Assembly: GCF_002931555.1 (NCBI RefSeq)
Contig: NZ_PSTZ01000007.1
Span: 186,001-250,000, forward strand
DNA: 64,000 nucleotides
Origin: Pseudoclavibacter sp. RFBB5
GTDB lineage: Bacteria; Actinomycetota; Actinomycetes; Actinomycetales; Microbacteriaceae
Direction of reading: 5' to 3'
Under the pieces are notes generated by a model, which saw nothing but the letters and a program-made list of their open reading frames with translations, searched no databases and was not told the origin of the DNA. The translations under genes were made by a program, and so were the position numbers. Positions 8,329-16,498 of the stretch are shown in pieces (within the stretch, counting starts at the first letter, position 1; every line of letters starts with the position of its first letter).

Positions 8329-9345
8329 CTAGCTGTTGGCTCCGGCGAACGCGGCAGCGACGTCGGCGTACAGGCCGGTGTAGGCCTGGATGCCCTCGTC
8401 GAGGTAGAACGTCGGGTCGAGGTAGACGATCTGGTTCTTCTGCACGGCTGGCACGTTCTGGAGTGCCTCGGCGCCCGCGATGAGGTCGGCAGCTGCGGTT
8501 GCGCCCTCTTCGCCGGTGCCGGCGTCGCGGTCGAGCACGATCATCCACTCGGGGTTGGCCTGCGCGATGGCCTCGACGCTGATGTCGTCGCCGTGGGAGG
8601 CGTCTTCAGCGGTCTGGTCGATGGCCGGGGTGAGGCCGATCGTGGGGAAGAGCTGGCCGACGCCGCGGCCCTCACCCGGTGCCGCGTAGGCGATCTCGCC
8701 GCCGGAGGTGATGAGCCCGACAACCGAGTCGGTGCCGTTGTAGGCGCTCTTCGCGTCGGCGATGGCCGTGTCGAAGGCGGCGATCGTCTCTGCGGCCTCT
8801 TCTTCCTTGTCGAAGATCTGGCCGAGGATCTCAACCTGGCGCTTCAGCTCACTCGTCGCCTCTTCGCCGTCGCGGGCGTTGATCTCGATGGTGGTGGGCT
8901 GGATCGCCTTGAGGTCCGCGTAGTAGTCCTGGAAGCGGTAGCCGCCGATGATGAGGTCGGGGTCGGCCTCGATGACGGCCTCGAGGTCGGGCTCGCGGTG
9001 GAGGCCGACGTCGAGCACCTCGTCGCCACCGGCGAGGTCCGGCCAGACGCTCTCCATGAGCGGCTTGGGGGCCGCGACGACGTCGATGCCCCAGTCGCTG
9101 AGGGTCTGGAACGTGGTGTTGTCGAGGGCGACGACGCGCTCCGGGTTCACGGGCACTTCGATCTCGCCGTGGTTGTCGGTGATCGTGACGGTTCCGGACG
9201 CTGCTGCCGCGGCATCCGCATCGGCGGCAGGCGCGGAGTCGGCCGGGGCGCATCCGGCGAGCAGGAGCGCCGAGATGGCGAGGAGGCCGGCTCCCTGGAT
9301 ACGTGCGGCGGTGCGCCGGGTGGGGGCGGTGAGCGTTTTGGGCAT
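8329..9345 (-). CDS. iron-siderophore substrate-binding lipoprotein, first gene of the iron-uptake run
   Basis: This solute-binding lipoprotein of about 338 residues has the lipobox LLLAGC near residue 31. A TroA/FecB-like fold with RVVALDNTTFQTLSDWG and EADPDLIIGG follows. It is the receptor of the upstream (YclNOPQ-like) importer. The ATG at 9345 follows GAGGA; an in-frame start at 9456 would bury the signal peptide. It is the first gene downstream of the iron box at 9500-9518, so it should be the most strongly iron-repressed gene of the run. Confidence 0.91.
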   Translation of the reverse strand: MPKTLTAPTRRTAARIQGAGLLAISALLLAGCAPADSAPAADADAAAAASGTVTITDNHGEIEVPVNPERVVALDNTTFQTLSDWGIDVVAAPKPLMESVWPDLAGGDEVLDVGLHREPDLEAVIEADPDLIIGGYRFQDYYADLKAIQPTTIEINARDGEEATSELKRQVEILGQIFDKEEEAAETIAAFDTAIADAKSAYNGTDSVVGLITSGGEIAYAAPGEGRGVGQLFPTIGLTPAIDQTAEDASHGDDISVEAIAQANPEWMIVLDRDAGTGEEGATAAADLIAGAEALQNVPAVQKNQIVYLDPTFYLDEGIQAYTGLYADVAAAFAGANS

Positions 9346-9499
9346 GGCGGATCCTCGGTTCGGGGATGGGCTGTGTTTCGCGCACAGGTGATGTTTCGGG
9401 CACGGATGTGAAGCCGCTGCAGGGGCCGCACGGGCGCTTCGGAGCGGACGGGCCAAGCCTGCGAATCGTGCTGATCATCCAGCGCGACTCGGCTTCGAG

Positions 9500-9518
9500 T
9501 AAGGCGAGCCTATCTTAA
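9500..9518. promoter_or_regulatory. DtxR/IdeR-like iron box
   Basis: The 19 bases match the DtxR/IdeR consensus TWAGGTWAGSCTWACCTWA at 15 of 19 positions by direct comparison, including both outer arms. The box is about 155 bases before the siderophore binding-protein start (minus) and about 80 bases before the FUSC gene (plus). Fe(II)-loaded DtxR/IdeR would be expected to repress from here. Whether the divergent FUSC gene is also controlled cannot be told from sequence. Confidence 0.75.
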
Positions 9519-9597
9519 GTTCTGGGGCCGGGTTGGGCGATCTTGAGTGGAGCTCCGGGGAGAAGGGCCCGGCGCGTGACAGGCGCGAGACAATGGG

Positions 9598-10800
9598 GTG
9601 ATGCTTTCTCCTCGTCCTTCGATGATCCCCGGTTGGCGTGACCTCACGACGATGGGCCCCTACCGCCGCGATCACTGGGTGGCGCTTCGGGTCGCCTTGG
9701 CGATCGGGGTGCCGCTGGTGCTCCTGTGGGCGACGGGGTCGATGCCGCTCGCGATCTTCGCCGTCTTCGGAGCGTTCACAAGCGTCTACGGTCGTGGGCT
9801 CAGCGTGTTCGGTCGGTTCCGGATGCAGTCGATCGCGGCGGGTTCGCTCCTCGCGTCGGTCGGCGTGGGCGCCGTCATCGCGCTCTCGCCTGGCCGGGCT
9901 CTGCTCGTGCTGCCCGCTGCGGCGATGTGGGCGTTCCTCATGTCGCTCCTCGGCGACCGTGTGCGTTGGGCTCCGCCAGGGCCGATGTTCCAGATCTTCG
10001 CGCTGGCCGGCATCGCGGCGCTCGCGGCGGGTGGTGAGGTGCTGCTGGTCGGCATCGGCGTCGCGGTCGTGACGGCGGCATGGTCGCTGCTGCTCGGGCT
10101 CGCGTTCGGCGCTGTCGGTGCCGTCGTGGATCGGGCGCGTGCGCGCACCGGGGCAGCCGCGACGTCGCAGCCGTCGAGTGCCGCTGCCGCTGGGACCGCC
10201 GCCGCTGCCGCTGGGGCCGATCCGGCACGCGCTGGGGCCGCGGGTGCTGGTGCCGACGAGGCACGTTCGGGTCTGGCGCCGGTGACGGGGTCGATTCGGT
10301 CGGTCCGCCCGGCGCGTTCGTCGGCGATCGGTCGGGCGACGATGTTCGCGGTCGGCACCCTCATCGCCGGTGCCATCCCGTTGCTGATCGGCATCGGGCA
10401 TCCGTACTGGGCGATGGTGTCTGCGATCGCGGGTCTGTCTGCGGCGACGGGGTTCCATCGGGTGCTGCGGGCGACGCATCGACTTGTGGGCACGGTGCTG
10501 GGTCTTGGCGTGGCAGCGGTGCTGTTGGCGTTCGAGCCGAGCGGCTTGGTCGTGGTGCTGCTGGTGATCGCGCTGCAGGGTGGGGTGGAGCTGTTCATCG
10601 TGCGCAACTACACGATCGGGTTGCTGTTCCTGACCCCGCTGGTGCTGGTGATGGGCCGCCTGGCGGGTGACGTCTCTGCGGGCCAGCTGCTGCTGGAGCG
10701 CGGCGTCGAGACGGCCATCGGCGTGGCGGTCGCGATCGGCATCGCGGTGCTGCTCGAGTGGAGGCCCAGATGGCAGTCGCCTGCCTCTTCCAAGGTATAG
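9598..10800 (+). CDS. FUSC-family membrane protein, possible aromatic-compound exporter
   Basis: This is a 400-residue integral membrane protein. Two blocks of hydrophobic helices flank a low-complexity Ala/Gly linker at roughly residues 180-220. The repeated-half architecture (GAFTSVYGRG in the first half, GHPYWAMVSAIAGLSA in the second) is that of FUSC/aromatic acid exporter proteins. Some relatives export aromatic acids or siderophore-like phenolics, but the substrate here is unknown. GTG at 9598 and ATG at 9601 are equally possible starts and no strong ribosome site was seen. It diverges from the siderophore genes across the iron box, which makes a siderophore-export role conceivable. Confidence 0.78.
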   Translation: MMLSPRPSMIPGWRDLTTMGPYRRDHWVALRVALAIGVPLVLLWATGSMPLAIFAVFGAFTSVYGRGLSVFGRFRMQSIAAGSLLASVGVGAVIALSPGRALLVLPAAAMWAFLMSLLGDRVRWAPPGPMFQIFALAGIAALAAGGEVLLVGIGVAVVTAAWSLLLGLAFGAVGAVVDRARARTGAAATSQPSSAAAAGTAAAAAGADPARAGAAGAGADEARSGLAPVTGSIRSVRPARSSAIGRATMFAVGTLIAGAIPLLIGIGHPYWAMVSAIAGLSAATGFHRVLRATHRLVGTVLGLGVAAVLLAFEPSGLVVVLLVIALQGGVELFIVRNYTIGLLFLTPLVLVMGRLAGDVSAGQLLLERGVETAIGVAVAIGIAVLLEWRPRWQSPASSKV

Positions 10801-10807
10801 ATCACCA

Positions 10808-10829
10808 GGGGGCTTGCCGCAAGACCCCG
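10808..10829 (+). promoter_or_regulatory. rifamycin-associated-element-like palindrome before helR
   Basis: A near-perfect inverted repeat, GGGGCTTGC/GCAAG-CCCC in type, lies 24 bases before the GTG of the HelR gene. It matches, as I recall it, the about 19-base rifamycin-associated element that precedes rifamycin-resistance genes in actinobacteria. TTGCCG within it (10814-10819) could serve as a -35 and CAGAAT (10839-10844) as a -10. Transcription would then start at about 10851-10853, giving a leaderless mRNA. Confidence 0.7.
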
Positions 10830-10852
10830 TCGAGGCACCAGAATGAGCGATC

Positions 10853-13018
10853 GTGACATCTCCTGTTGAAGTCTTTGCCCTGCCGCCGCACCTGTCGTTC
10901 AAGTCGGACCCCGAACTCGTCGGCGAGGATGCCAGCCAGTTCGCGGCGATCGCTGGGGCCCTGTCGCGCCAGAAGCGTGAGCTGGCGTCGCGGCTCGACG
11001 AGCTTCGGCTCACCGATGGAGGGGCGGGGCAGCAGGCGCTCGACCGCGATACGGAGATCCACCGCCTGTCGCGGCAGCTTCGCGGGCTCGAGCGGTTCGG
11101 GGTGGACGCGTGCCTTGGGCGTATGACGCCGGCGGACGGGTCTCCGGATGTCTACGTGGGGCGCTTCGGGCTCGCGGATGAGGACGGGCGGCGCCTCCTG
11201 ATCGACTGGCGGGTGCCGGCGGCTGAGCCGTTCTTCGCGGCGACGCACGCGAATCCGCTTGGCCTGGCGAGTCGGCGGCGGTACCGGTGGAACGTGGAGC
11301 GGGTCGTCGACTACTGGGACGAGGTGTTCGTGCCCGAGGAGATGGCGGGGCGGGTGGCGCTCGACGACCAGTCTTCGTTCATCGCGAGCCTCGGCTCCGC
11401 GCGGTCTGGCGAGATGCGGGATGTGCTCGGCACGATCCAGGCCGATCAGGATGCGATCATCCGGGCGGGTTCGCGCGGTGCCCTGGTCGTGGATGGCGGG
11501 CCGGGAACCGGCAAGACGGTGGTCGCCCTGCACCGCACGGCGTTCCTGCTCTACTCCGACCCGCGCTTCAAGCAGGGCCGCGGCGGGGTGCTCTTCGTGG
11601 GGCCGAGCCGCCCCTACCTGAACTACGTGGCGAACGTGCTGCCGAGCCTCGGGGAGGACAGCGTGCAGCTGTGCACGCTGCGCGACCTGCTGCCCGAGGG
11701 GGCGGATGCGCGTGACGAGGCCGACGCATCCGTCGCCCGCCTGAAGTCGTCGCTCGATCTGGTGCGCGCCGTGGGCAAGGCGGTGCGCTACCACCAGCGT
11801 CCGCCACGTGCACCGTTCACGGTGACGACGACGGACTCGCAGGAGCTGACGCTCGACGCGGCCGACTGGGCGGAGGCGTTCGTGGCCTACGAGCCTGGGC
11901 TCACCCACAACGAGGCTCGAGAGCAGGTGTGGGAGGAGGTGCTGCGACTGCTCGTCGACAAGCGCTCGCCGAGCGCGTCGGAGCACTCGGTGCGGGCGAC
12001 GCTCCTGCGCGACGAGCGGCTGCGGGTTGCGTTCGCGAAGGCGTGGCCGCTGCTCGATCCGGCCTCGGTGATCGCCGATCTGTGGTCGGTGCCGGCGTAC
12101 CTGCAGTGGTGCGCTCCCGAGCTGGGTGCCGATGAGGTGCGTCGGCTGCAGCGCCCGGATGCTCGTGCTTGGACTGTCTCGGACCTCCCGCTCATCGACG
12201 TGGCGAGGCGCCTCACGGGCGACCCGAACGAGTTCCGGCAGCGGGCGCGACGGGCTGAGGCGCTGGCGTCGCAGCAGGAGAACATGTCGCACGTTGTCGA
12301 CAACCTCATCGAGGGCGATGACGACGGGGAGGGGCTGGTCACGATGCTGCGGGTCGAGGATGCGCAGCAGTCGCTCATCGACGAGGATTCCCTGCCGCCC
12401 GTCGACTTCGACGAGCTCGCGGGGCCGTTCGCGCACGTGGTGATCGACGAGGCGCAGGAGCTGACGGATGCGGAGTGGGCGATGCTGCTGGCGAGGTGCC
12501 CGTCGAGGAGTTTCACGATCGTCGGCGACCGGGCGCAGGCGCGTCACGGGTTCCGAGAGACCTGGGAGGAGCGTCTGGCGCGCGTCGGTCTGCCGAAGGT
12601 CGAGGTCGCCCAGCTGACGATCAACTACCGCACGCCGGAGGAGGTCATGCTCGAGGCCGCACCCGTCATCCTCGAGGCCCTTCCCGACGCGAACGTGCCG
12701 GTGTCGGTGCGCAGCAGCGGTCTCCCGGTCGTGTACGGCGGTGTCGCTGAGCTGCAGGGCGTGCTGGACGCGTGGCTCGACGAGCACCTCGACGGGATCA
12801 CGTGCGTCATCACCGCGGTGGGCAGCGACCGGTCCCTCGCCTACGACAACCGCGGGCGCGGGCGCTCGCTCACTCCGGAGACCGCGAAGGGTCTCGAGTT
12901 CGATCTCGTGGTGCTCATCGACCCTGACCGCTTCGGAACAGGCATCGAGGGTGCCGTCGACCGCTACGTCGCGATGACGAGGGCGACGCAGCAGCTGGTG
13001 GTGCTGACCACGGAATGA
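10853..13018 (+). CDS. helR: HelR/HelD-type RNA polymerase recycling ATPase
   Basis: This UvrD/Rep-like ATPase of 721 residues belongs to the HelD/HelR class. These proteins insert arms into RNA polymerase, free stalled enzyme and, for HelR, displace rifamycins. Walker A (GGPGTGKT) is at about residues 215-222 and motif II is VVIDEAQELTDAEW. The late helicase motifs TINYRTPEEV, AKGLEFDLVV and VAMTRATQQLVVL are present. An N-terminal coiled-coil-like region (about residues 25-80) fits the secondary-channel arm. Length is normal for HelR. The GTG start is very close to a putative promoter, and the RAE-like palindrome favours HelR over ordinary HelD. Confidence 0.85.
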   Translation: MTSPVEVFALPPHLSFKSDPELVGEDASQFAAIAGALSRQKRELASRLDELRLTDGGAGQQALDRDTEIHRLSRQLRGLERFGVDACLGRMTPADGSPDVYVGRFGLADEDGRRLLIDWRVPAAEPFFAATHANPLGLASRRRYRWNVERVVDYWDEVFVPEEMAGRVALDDQSSFIASLGSARSGEMRDVLGTIQADQDAIIRAGSRGALVVDGGPGTGKTVVALHRTAFLLYSDPRFKQGRGGVLFVGPSRPYLNYVANVLPSLGEDSVQLCTLRDLLPEGADARDEADASVARLKSSLDLVRAVGKAVRYHQRPPRAPFTVTTTDSQELTLDAADWAEAFVAYEPGLTHNEAREQVWEEVLRLLVDKRSPSASEHSVRATLLRDERLRVAFAKAWPLLDPASVIADLWSVPAYLQWCAPELGADEVRRLQRPDARAWTVSDLPLIDVARRLTGDPNEFRQRARRAEALASQQENMSHVVDNLIEGDDDGEGLVTMLRVEDAQQSLIDEDSLPPVDFDELAGPFAHVVIDEAQELTDAEWAMLLARCPSRSFTIVGDRAQARHGFRETWEERLARVGLPKVEVAQLTINYRTPEEVMLEAAPVILEALPDANVPVSVRSSGLPVVYGGVAELQGVLDAWLDEHLDGITCVITAVGSDRSLAYDNRGRGRSLTPETAKGLEFDLVVLIDPDRFGTGIEGAVDRYVAMTRATQQLVVLTTE

Positions 13019-13053
13019 CGGTGCCGCGACGGGTCGTGCTTGCCGGGCGGAGC

Positions 13054-13479
13054 TCACGCGGCGACGGCGAAGTACTCGGCCTTCTCGAACAGGCGCACGC
13101 CCTCCCTGGACGCGAGGAGCTGCGCCCGCACGGACAGTTCTCTCACCTCGCAGACGATGCCGAGCGCGGCAGCCCAGAGACGCTCATCTGAAGTCGAGTC
13201 GCCGGGCCCAGGTCTCTCCCACGTGAGCATGACGCTCGCGGCCTGCAGCTCGTCGATCATGCGGGAGATGACGCTGGCGATCCGCTCGAGCTGCGGGTGG
13301 GTCGGGCGTTGCGGGTAGGCCTCGATCGGCATGAGCACGGGGAGCGCGTGATCGTCGGCGTCGAGGAACATGAGCCAGAGCTGGCGCCGGTAGGCCTGTC
13401 CGACAAGGGCGGTCACATGACGCAGGACGTCCTCGTCGGTGGTGATGGGGTCGGTCATCGGGGCTGGGATCGCTGTCAT
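13054..13479 (-). CDS. hypothetical protein
   Basis: This soluble protein of about 141 residues has no signal peptide, no membrane span and no motif I recognise. It is mostly helical in appearance and rich in Ala, Leu and Glu. The ATG at 13479 is chosen because the frame upstream is Arg/Pro-rich and looks non-coding; a second ATG lies at 13458. It converges on the HelR gene with a 35-base gap. Codon use is like that of its neighbours, so it is probably a real chromosomal gene, but no role can be assigned. Confidence 0.65.
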   Translation of the reverse strand: MTAIPAPMTDPITTDEDVLRHVTALVGQAYRRQLWLMFLDADDHALPVLMPIEAYPQRPTHPQLERIASVISRMIDELQAASVMLTWERPGPGDSTSDERLWAAALGIVCEVRELSVRAQLLASREGVRLFEKAEYFAVAA

Positions 13480-13708
13480 GGCACGAGTCTGCGCTGGCGA
13501 CTCGGGACGCGGCCGCCTTTCTCGCCCGCTGTGCACGGGCCCGCATCCACAGGCCACGCGCCTGCGAAGTCGAGCGGAGCGCCTGCGTGGCGAGCTCGGG
13601 CGGAGGCAGGTGGGGGGCGGGCTCGAGACGGCGGGCGGGCGTCGAGGTCTGTGACGCCGAGCACCCGCGGGCCTTGGCAGGGTGGCCGCGCCGTGTGAAG
13701 CTGACTGG

Positions 13709-14752
13709 GTGACGACTTCCCCCGCCAGCAAACAGGTCTCGCGACGCCTGCACGGCCCACGCGATCCGGGTGACGCGTGGGTGTACTCCGACACCGGTCA
13801 GCGCTACTGGGGCAGGTTCGGCGCGGCAGGTCTGGTAGCCGTGGACCCGCAACGCGGGATCCTCCTCCAGCACCGTGCCGAGTGGAGCCACCACGGCGGC
13901 ACCTGGGGCATTCCGGGCGGCGCCCTCCACGAGGGTGAGCTGCCGAGCGTCGGGGCGCTGCGCGAGGCCGCCGAGGAGGCCGGAGTGCCTGCCGAGGCCA
14001 TGACTCCGCTCTTCACCAGCGTGCTGGAGCTCGGTTTCTGGCGATACACGACGCTCGTCGCCCGCGTCGTCCACCCCTTCGAGCCGGTGATCGCCGACGC
14101 GGAGAGCCTCGAGCTGCGGTGGGTCCCCATCGACGAGGTCGACGACCTGCCCCTCCATCACGGGTTTGCTGCCGCCTGGCCCGAGCTTCGGTCCGCGCTC
14201 GCGGTGCGGCCGGTGGTCATCGTCGATGCGGCGAATGTCGTCGGCTCGGTGCCGGATGGCTGGTGGCGGGACCGCGCCGGCGCTGCCGAGCGTCTGCTCG
14301 CGAAGGTGCACGCTTTCGCGCTCGCCGGAGCGCGAGCCGCAGTATCCAGCGTCCCGACCGCGGCCTCCGGGTCGACCTCGGGCGCTCCCTCGCACGCCTC
14401 CCGAAGTGCCACCAGCGCGGGCGTCCCCGCGGCAGACCTCGGACTGACCGGGGATCGGTGGTTCCCGGAGTTCGCTGTCGTCGTCGAAGGTGCCGCGCGG
14501 GATGCCAGCTGCCCGGCGGCCAGCGAATCTGTGAAGAACGCCGCGGTCAGCGTGGTCCGGGCCACCGCATCCGGAGACGACGCGATCGTCGACGAGGCTC
14601 GTCGTCGCCTGGCGATGGGGGAGTCCGTGACGGTCGCGACGAGCGACCGGGAGCTGGGCGAACGTGCGGTGGCGGTTGGTGCCAGCGTGCGCGGCGTGGG
14701 GTGGCTGCGGGATCTGGTCGGCTACGGGGACCGGCGCTCCCTCGAGCCGTAG
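13709..14752 (+). CDS. Nudix hydrolase fused to a PIN/NYN-like domain
   Basis: The N-terminal half is a Nudix hydrolase with a complete Nudix box at residues 71-93 (G-x5-E-x7-REU-x-EE-x-GU, ending REAAEEAGV). Such domains hydrolyse nucleoside diphosphates linked to another moiety. The C-terminal half, from about residue 167, starts VVIVDAANVVG and later has ATSDRELGERA. This is the acidic-residue pattern of PIN/NYN (YacP-like) nucleases, interrupted by an Ala/Ser-rich insert at about residues 205-245. The second domain is inferred from pattern only. The GTG at 13709 is chosen; an in-frame GTG at 13682 would add nine residues. Confidence 0.82.
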   Translation: MTTSPASKQVSRRLHGPRDPGDAWVYSDTGQRYWGRFGAAGLVAVDPQRGILLQHRAEWSHHGGTWGIPGGALHEGELPSVGALREAAEEAGVPAEAMTPLFTSVLELGFWRYTTLVARVVHPFEPVIADAESLELRWVPIDEVDDLPLHHGFAAAWPELRSALAVRPVVIVDAANVVGSVPDGWWRDRAGAAERLLAKVHAFALAGARAAVSSVPTAASGSTSGAPSHASRSATSAGVPAADLGLTGDRWFPEFAVVVEGAARDASCPAASESVKNAAVSVVRATASGDDAIVDEARRRLAMGESVTVATSDRELGERAVAVGASVRGVGWLRDLVGYGDRRSLEP

Positions 14753-14921
14753 CACTCGCCCTGCGCGGTCCTCCCAGGTGGCACGCCGGGAGTGCACGGC
14801 GGGCGTTCGGGCGACACGAGGGGACTTCGGATGCCGCGTGCGTACGTTCGCGGAGTCCCGGTAACGGGAGCGCCCCGAGCGGGCGCCTCAGCGTGCAGGA
14901 TTCGACCCCGAGGAGCAGTAC

Positions 14922-15446
14922 ATGACTGACCACACCACGCACGACGGCCACGGCGCGCACTCGAACGCGACGCAGTCCGATGAGGTCGCGAAGATCGCGA
15001 AGCTCGTTAAGGACTTCCGCTTCGCCATGCTCACGACGATCGAGGGCTCGGGTTCGCTGGTCGCGCATCCGCTCACGATCCAGGAGGCGGAGTTCGACGG
15101 CGACCTGTGGTTCCTGATTCAGAAGGACTCGACCACGGTGCGGAACCTGGGCGCGGACTCGCGTGCCGGGGTGTCACTGAGCTCGAACGACTCGTGGGTC
15201 TCGCTGTCGGGCACTGCCGGACTCGTGGATGCGCCGGAGAAGGTGCGCGAGCTGTGGAACCCTGCGGCGGAGGCGTGGTTCCCGAACGGACCAGAGGACC
15301 CGAACGTGGGCGTGCTGAAGTTCTCGGCGAGCGGTGCCGAGTACTGGGACAGCCCGGGCGGCCGCATCGCGACTGCCTTCAGCTTCATCAAGTCGAAGGT
15401 GTCCGGCGAGCCGCTCGAGGGTGACAACGCCAAGGTCGAGCTGTAA
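14922..15446 (+). CDS. pyridoxamine 5'-phosphate oxidase-family general stress protein
   Basis: This 174-residue single-domain protein belongs to the FMN-binding split-barrel superfamily, in the branch annotated as general stress protein 26-like. Family features are the early KLVKDFRFAMLTT strand, DGDLWFLIQKDS, and the VSLSSNDSWVSLSGTAGLV stretch that lines the flavin site. A His-rich N-terminal tail (residues 3-12) may be unstructured or bind metal. The redox substrate is unknown. GAGGAG lies just before the ATG. A strong hairpin follows the stop at 15468-15502. Confidence 0.85.
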   Translation: MTDHTTHDGHGAHSNATQSDEVAKIAKLVKDFRFAMLTTIEGSGSLVAHPLTIQEAEFDGDLWFLIQKDSTTVRNLGADSRAGVSLSSNDSWVSLSGTAGLVDAPEKVRELWNPAAEAWFPNGPEDPNVGVLKFSASGAEYWDSPGGRIATAFSFIKSKVSGEPLEGDNAKVEL

Positions 15447-15467
15447 GCAGAACTGCAGCAGGCTTCG

Positions 15468-15502
15468 GTGGTCCGGTCCCGCGCTCAGCGGGGCCGGGCC
15501 AC
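15468..15502 (+). terminator. hairpin downstream of the stress-protein gene
   Basis: Two 15-base arms (15468-15482 and 15488-15502) pair completely if two G-U pairs are allowed, around a five-base loop. There is no U-run after it, which is common for actinobacterial terminators. Confidence 0.6.
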
Positions 15503-15569
15503 TCGTCTCGGCGGGCACGGGCTCGTCAACACCCACGGCCCATTCAGTTAGATCGTTTAGCTTCTTTGC

Positions 15570-16367
15570 ATGTCCTCCGATCTGCTTCGTCGTCTGTTCG
15601 TGACCGTCTCTGGAATCCTCTGCGTCGTCGGGACCCTCTTCGGGGTGGGCCTGTTCGGCGGCACCGAAGTCAACCAGTCGTCGAGCGGCAACCTCTCCGC
15701 CGACGCCACACTCATCGCTCCCGCCGGCACCGCGTTCTCGATCTGGTCGGTCATCTACCTGGGCCTGTTCGCGTACGTCGTCTGGCAGTGGCTGCCGAAG
15801 CAGGCGCACTCCGCCAAGGCGCGGGCCACCGGCTGGTGGGCCGCCCTCTCCATGCTCCTCAACGCGGGGTGGCTGCTGGTCACCCAGTTCGGCCTCATCT
15901 GGGTGAGCGTCGGCGTCATCGTCGCGCTGCTCGCTGTCTGCATCGTGCTCGTGAGCCGTATCGCCGCGCATCCCGCCGAGAACTGGGGTGAGCGCCTCGC
16001 CGTCGACACAACGTTTGGCCTCTACCTGGGCTGGGTGTCGGTCGCCACGCTCGCGAACCTTGGTGCCGCCATCGTCTCGACAGGTGTCGAAGCTGAAAGC
16101 ACGCTCGGCGAGATATCCACGACGGCCGCACTTGTCGCCGTCCTCGGTGTTGCGACGTTCTACATCTGGCGTTGGAAGAACCTCGCCGTCTCTGCCGCCA
16201 TCATCTGGGGTGTCGCCTGGGTCGGCTTCGGGCGGCTCTCGGATGCACCCGAGTCGACGCTCGTCGGCGTCGTCGCCCTCGCGGTTGCGGTGCTCATCGC
16301 CGTCACCGGCCTGCTCGCGAAGTCCATCGACTGGCGCAGCGCCAAGAGCTCAAATGCTCTCGCCTGA
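15570..16367 (+). CDS. TspO/MBR-like (tryptophan-rich sensory) membrane protein
   Basis: This 265-residue polytopic membrane protein has about seven to eight hydrophobic segments. The IAPAGTAFSIWSVIYLGL segment and the later LLNAGWLL resemble TspO/MBR proteins. It is longer than classical TspO (about 160 residues), like the extended actinobacterial members. Classical TspO binds tetrapyrroles and affects their turnover; ligand and role here are not shown by sequence. The ATG at 15570 lacks a visible Shine-Dalgarno, so the mRNA might be leaderless. Confidence 0.72.
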   Translation: MSSDLLRRLFVTVSGILCVVGTLFGVGLFGGTEVNQSSSGNLSADATLIAPAGTAFSIWSVIYLGLFAYVVWQWLPKQAHSAKARATGWWAALSMLLNAGWLLVTQFGLIWVSVGVIVALLAVCIVLVSRIAAHPAENWGERLAVDTTFGLYLGWVSVATLANLGAAIVSTGVEAESTLGEISTTAALVAVLGVATFYIWRWKNLAVSAAIIWGVAWVGFGRLSDAPESTLVGVVALAVAVLIAVTGLLAKSIDWRSAKSSNALA

Positions 16368-16469
16368 ATCGCAACGAGTAGCAGCGTTGTTCAGGTCTGT
16401 GCCCGAAAGCTGCAGAGCTCGAGGGGTTCGTTGAATGAACTCACCTGTTGTTCGTCTCCCTGCGCGTAG

Positions 16470-16483
16470 ACATCGGATGATTG
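16470..16483 (+). promoter_or_regulatory. fucose-cluster operator-like site 1
   Basis: ACATCGGATGATTG, containing the palindromic core CATC-G-GATG, lies 16-29 bases before the regulator start. The same 14-base pattern recurs at 20759, 20819 (reverse) and 22490. This copy would provide autoregulation of the FadR-type gene. Confidence 0.65.
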
Positions 16484-16498
16484 CACTAGCATGTGGCT

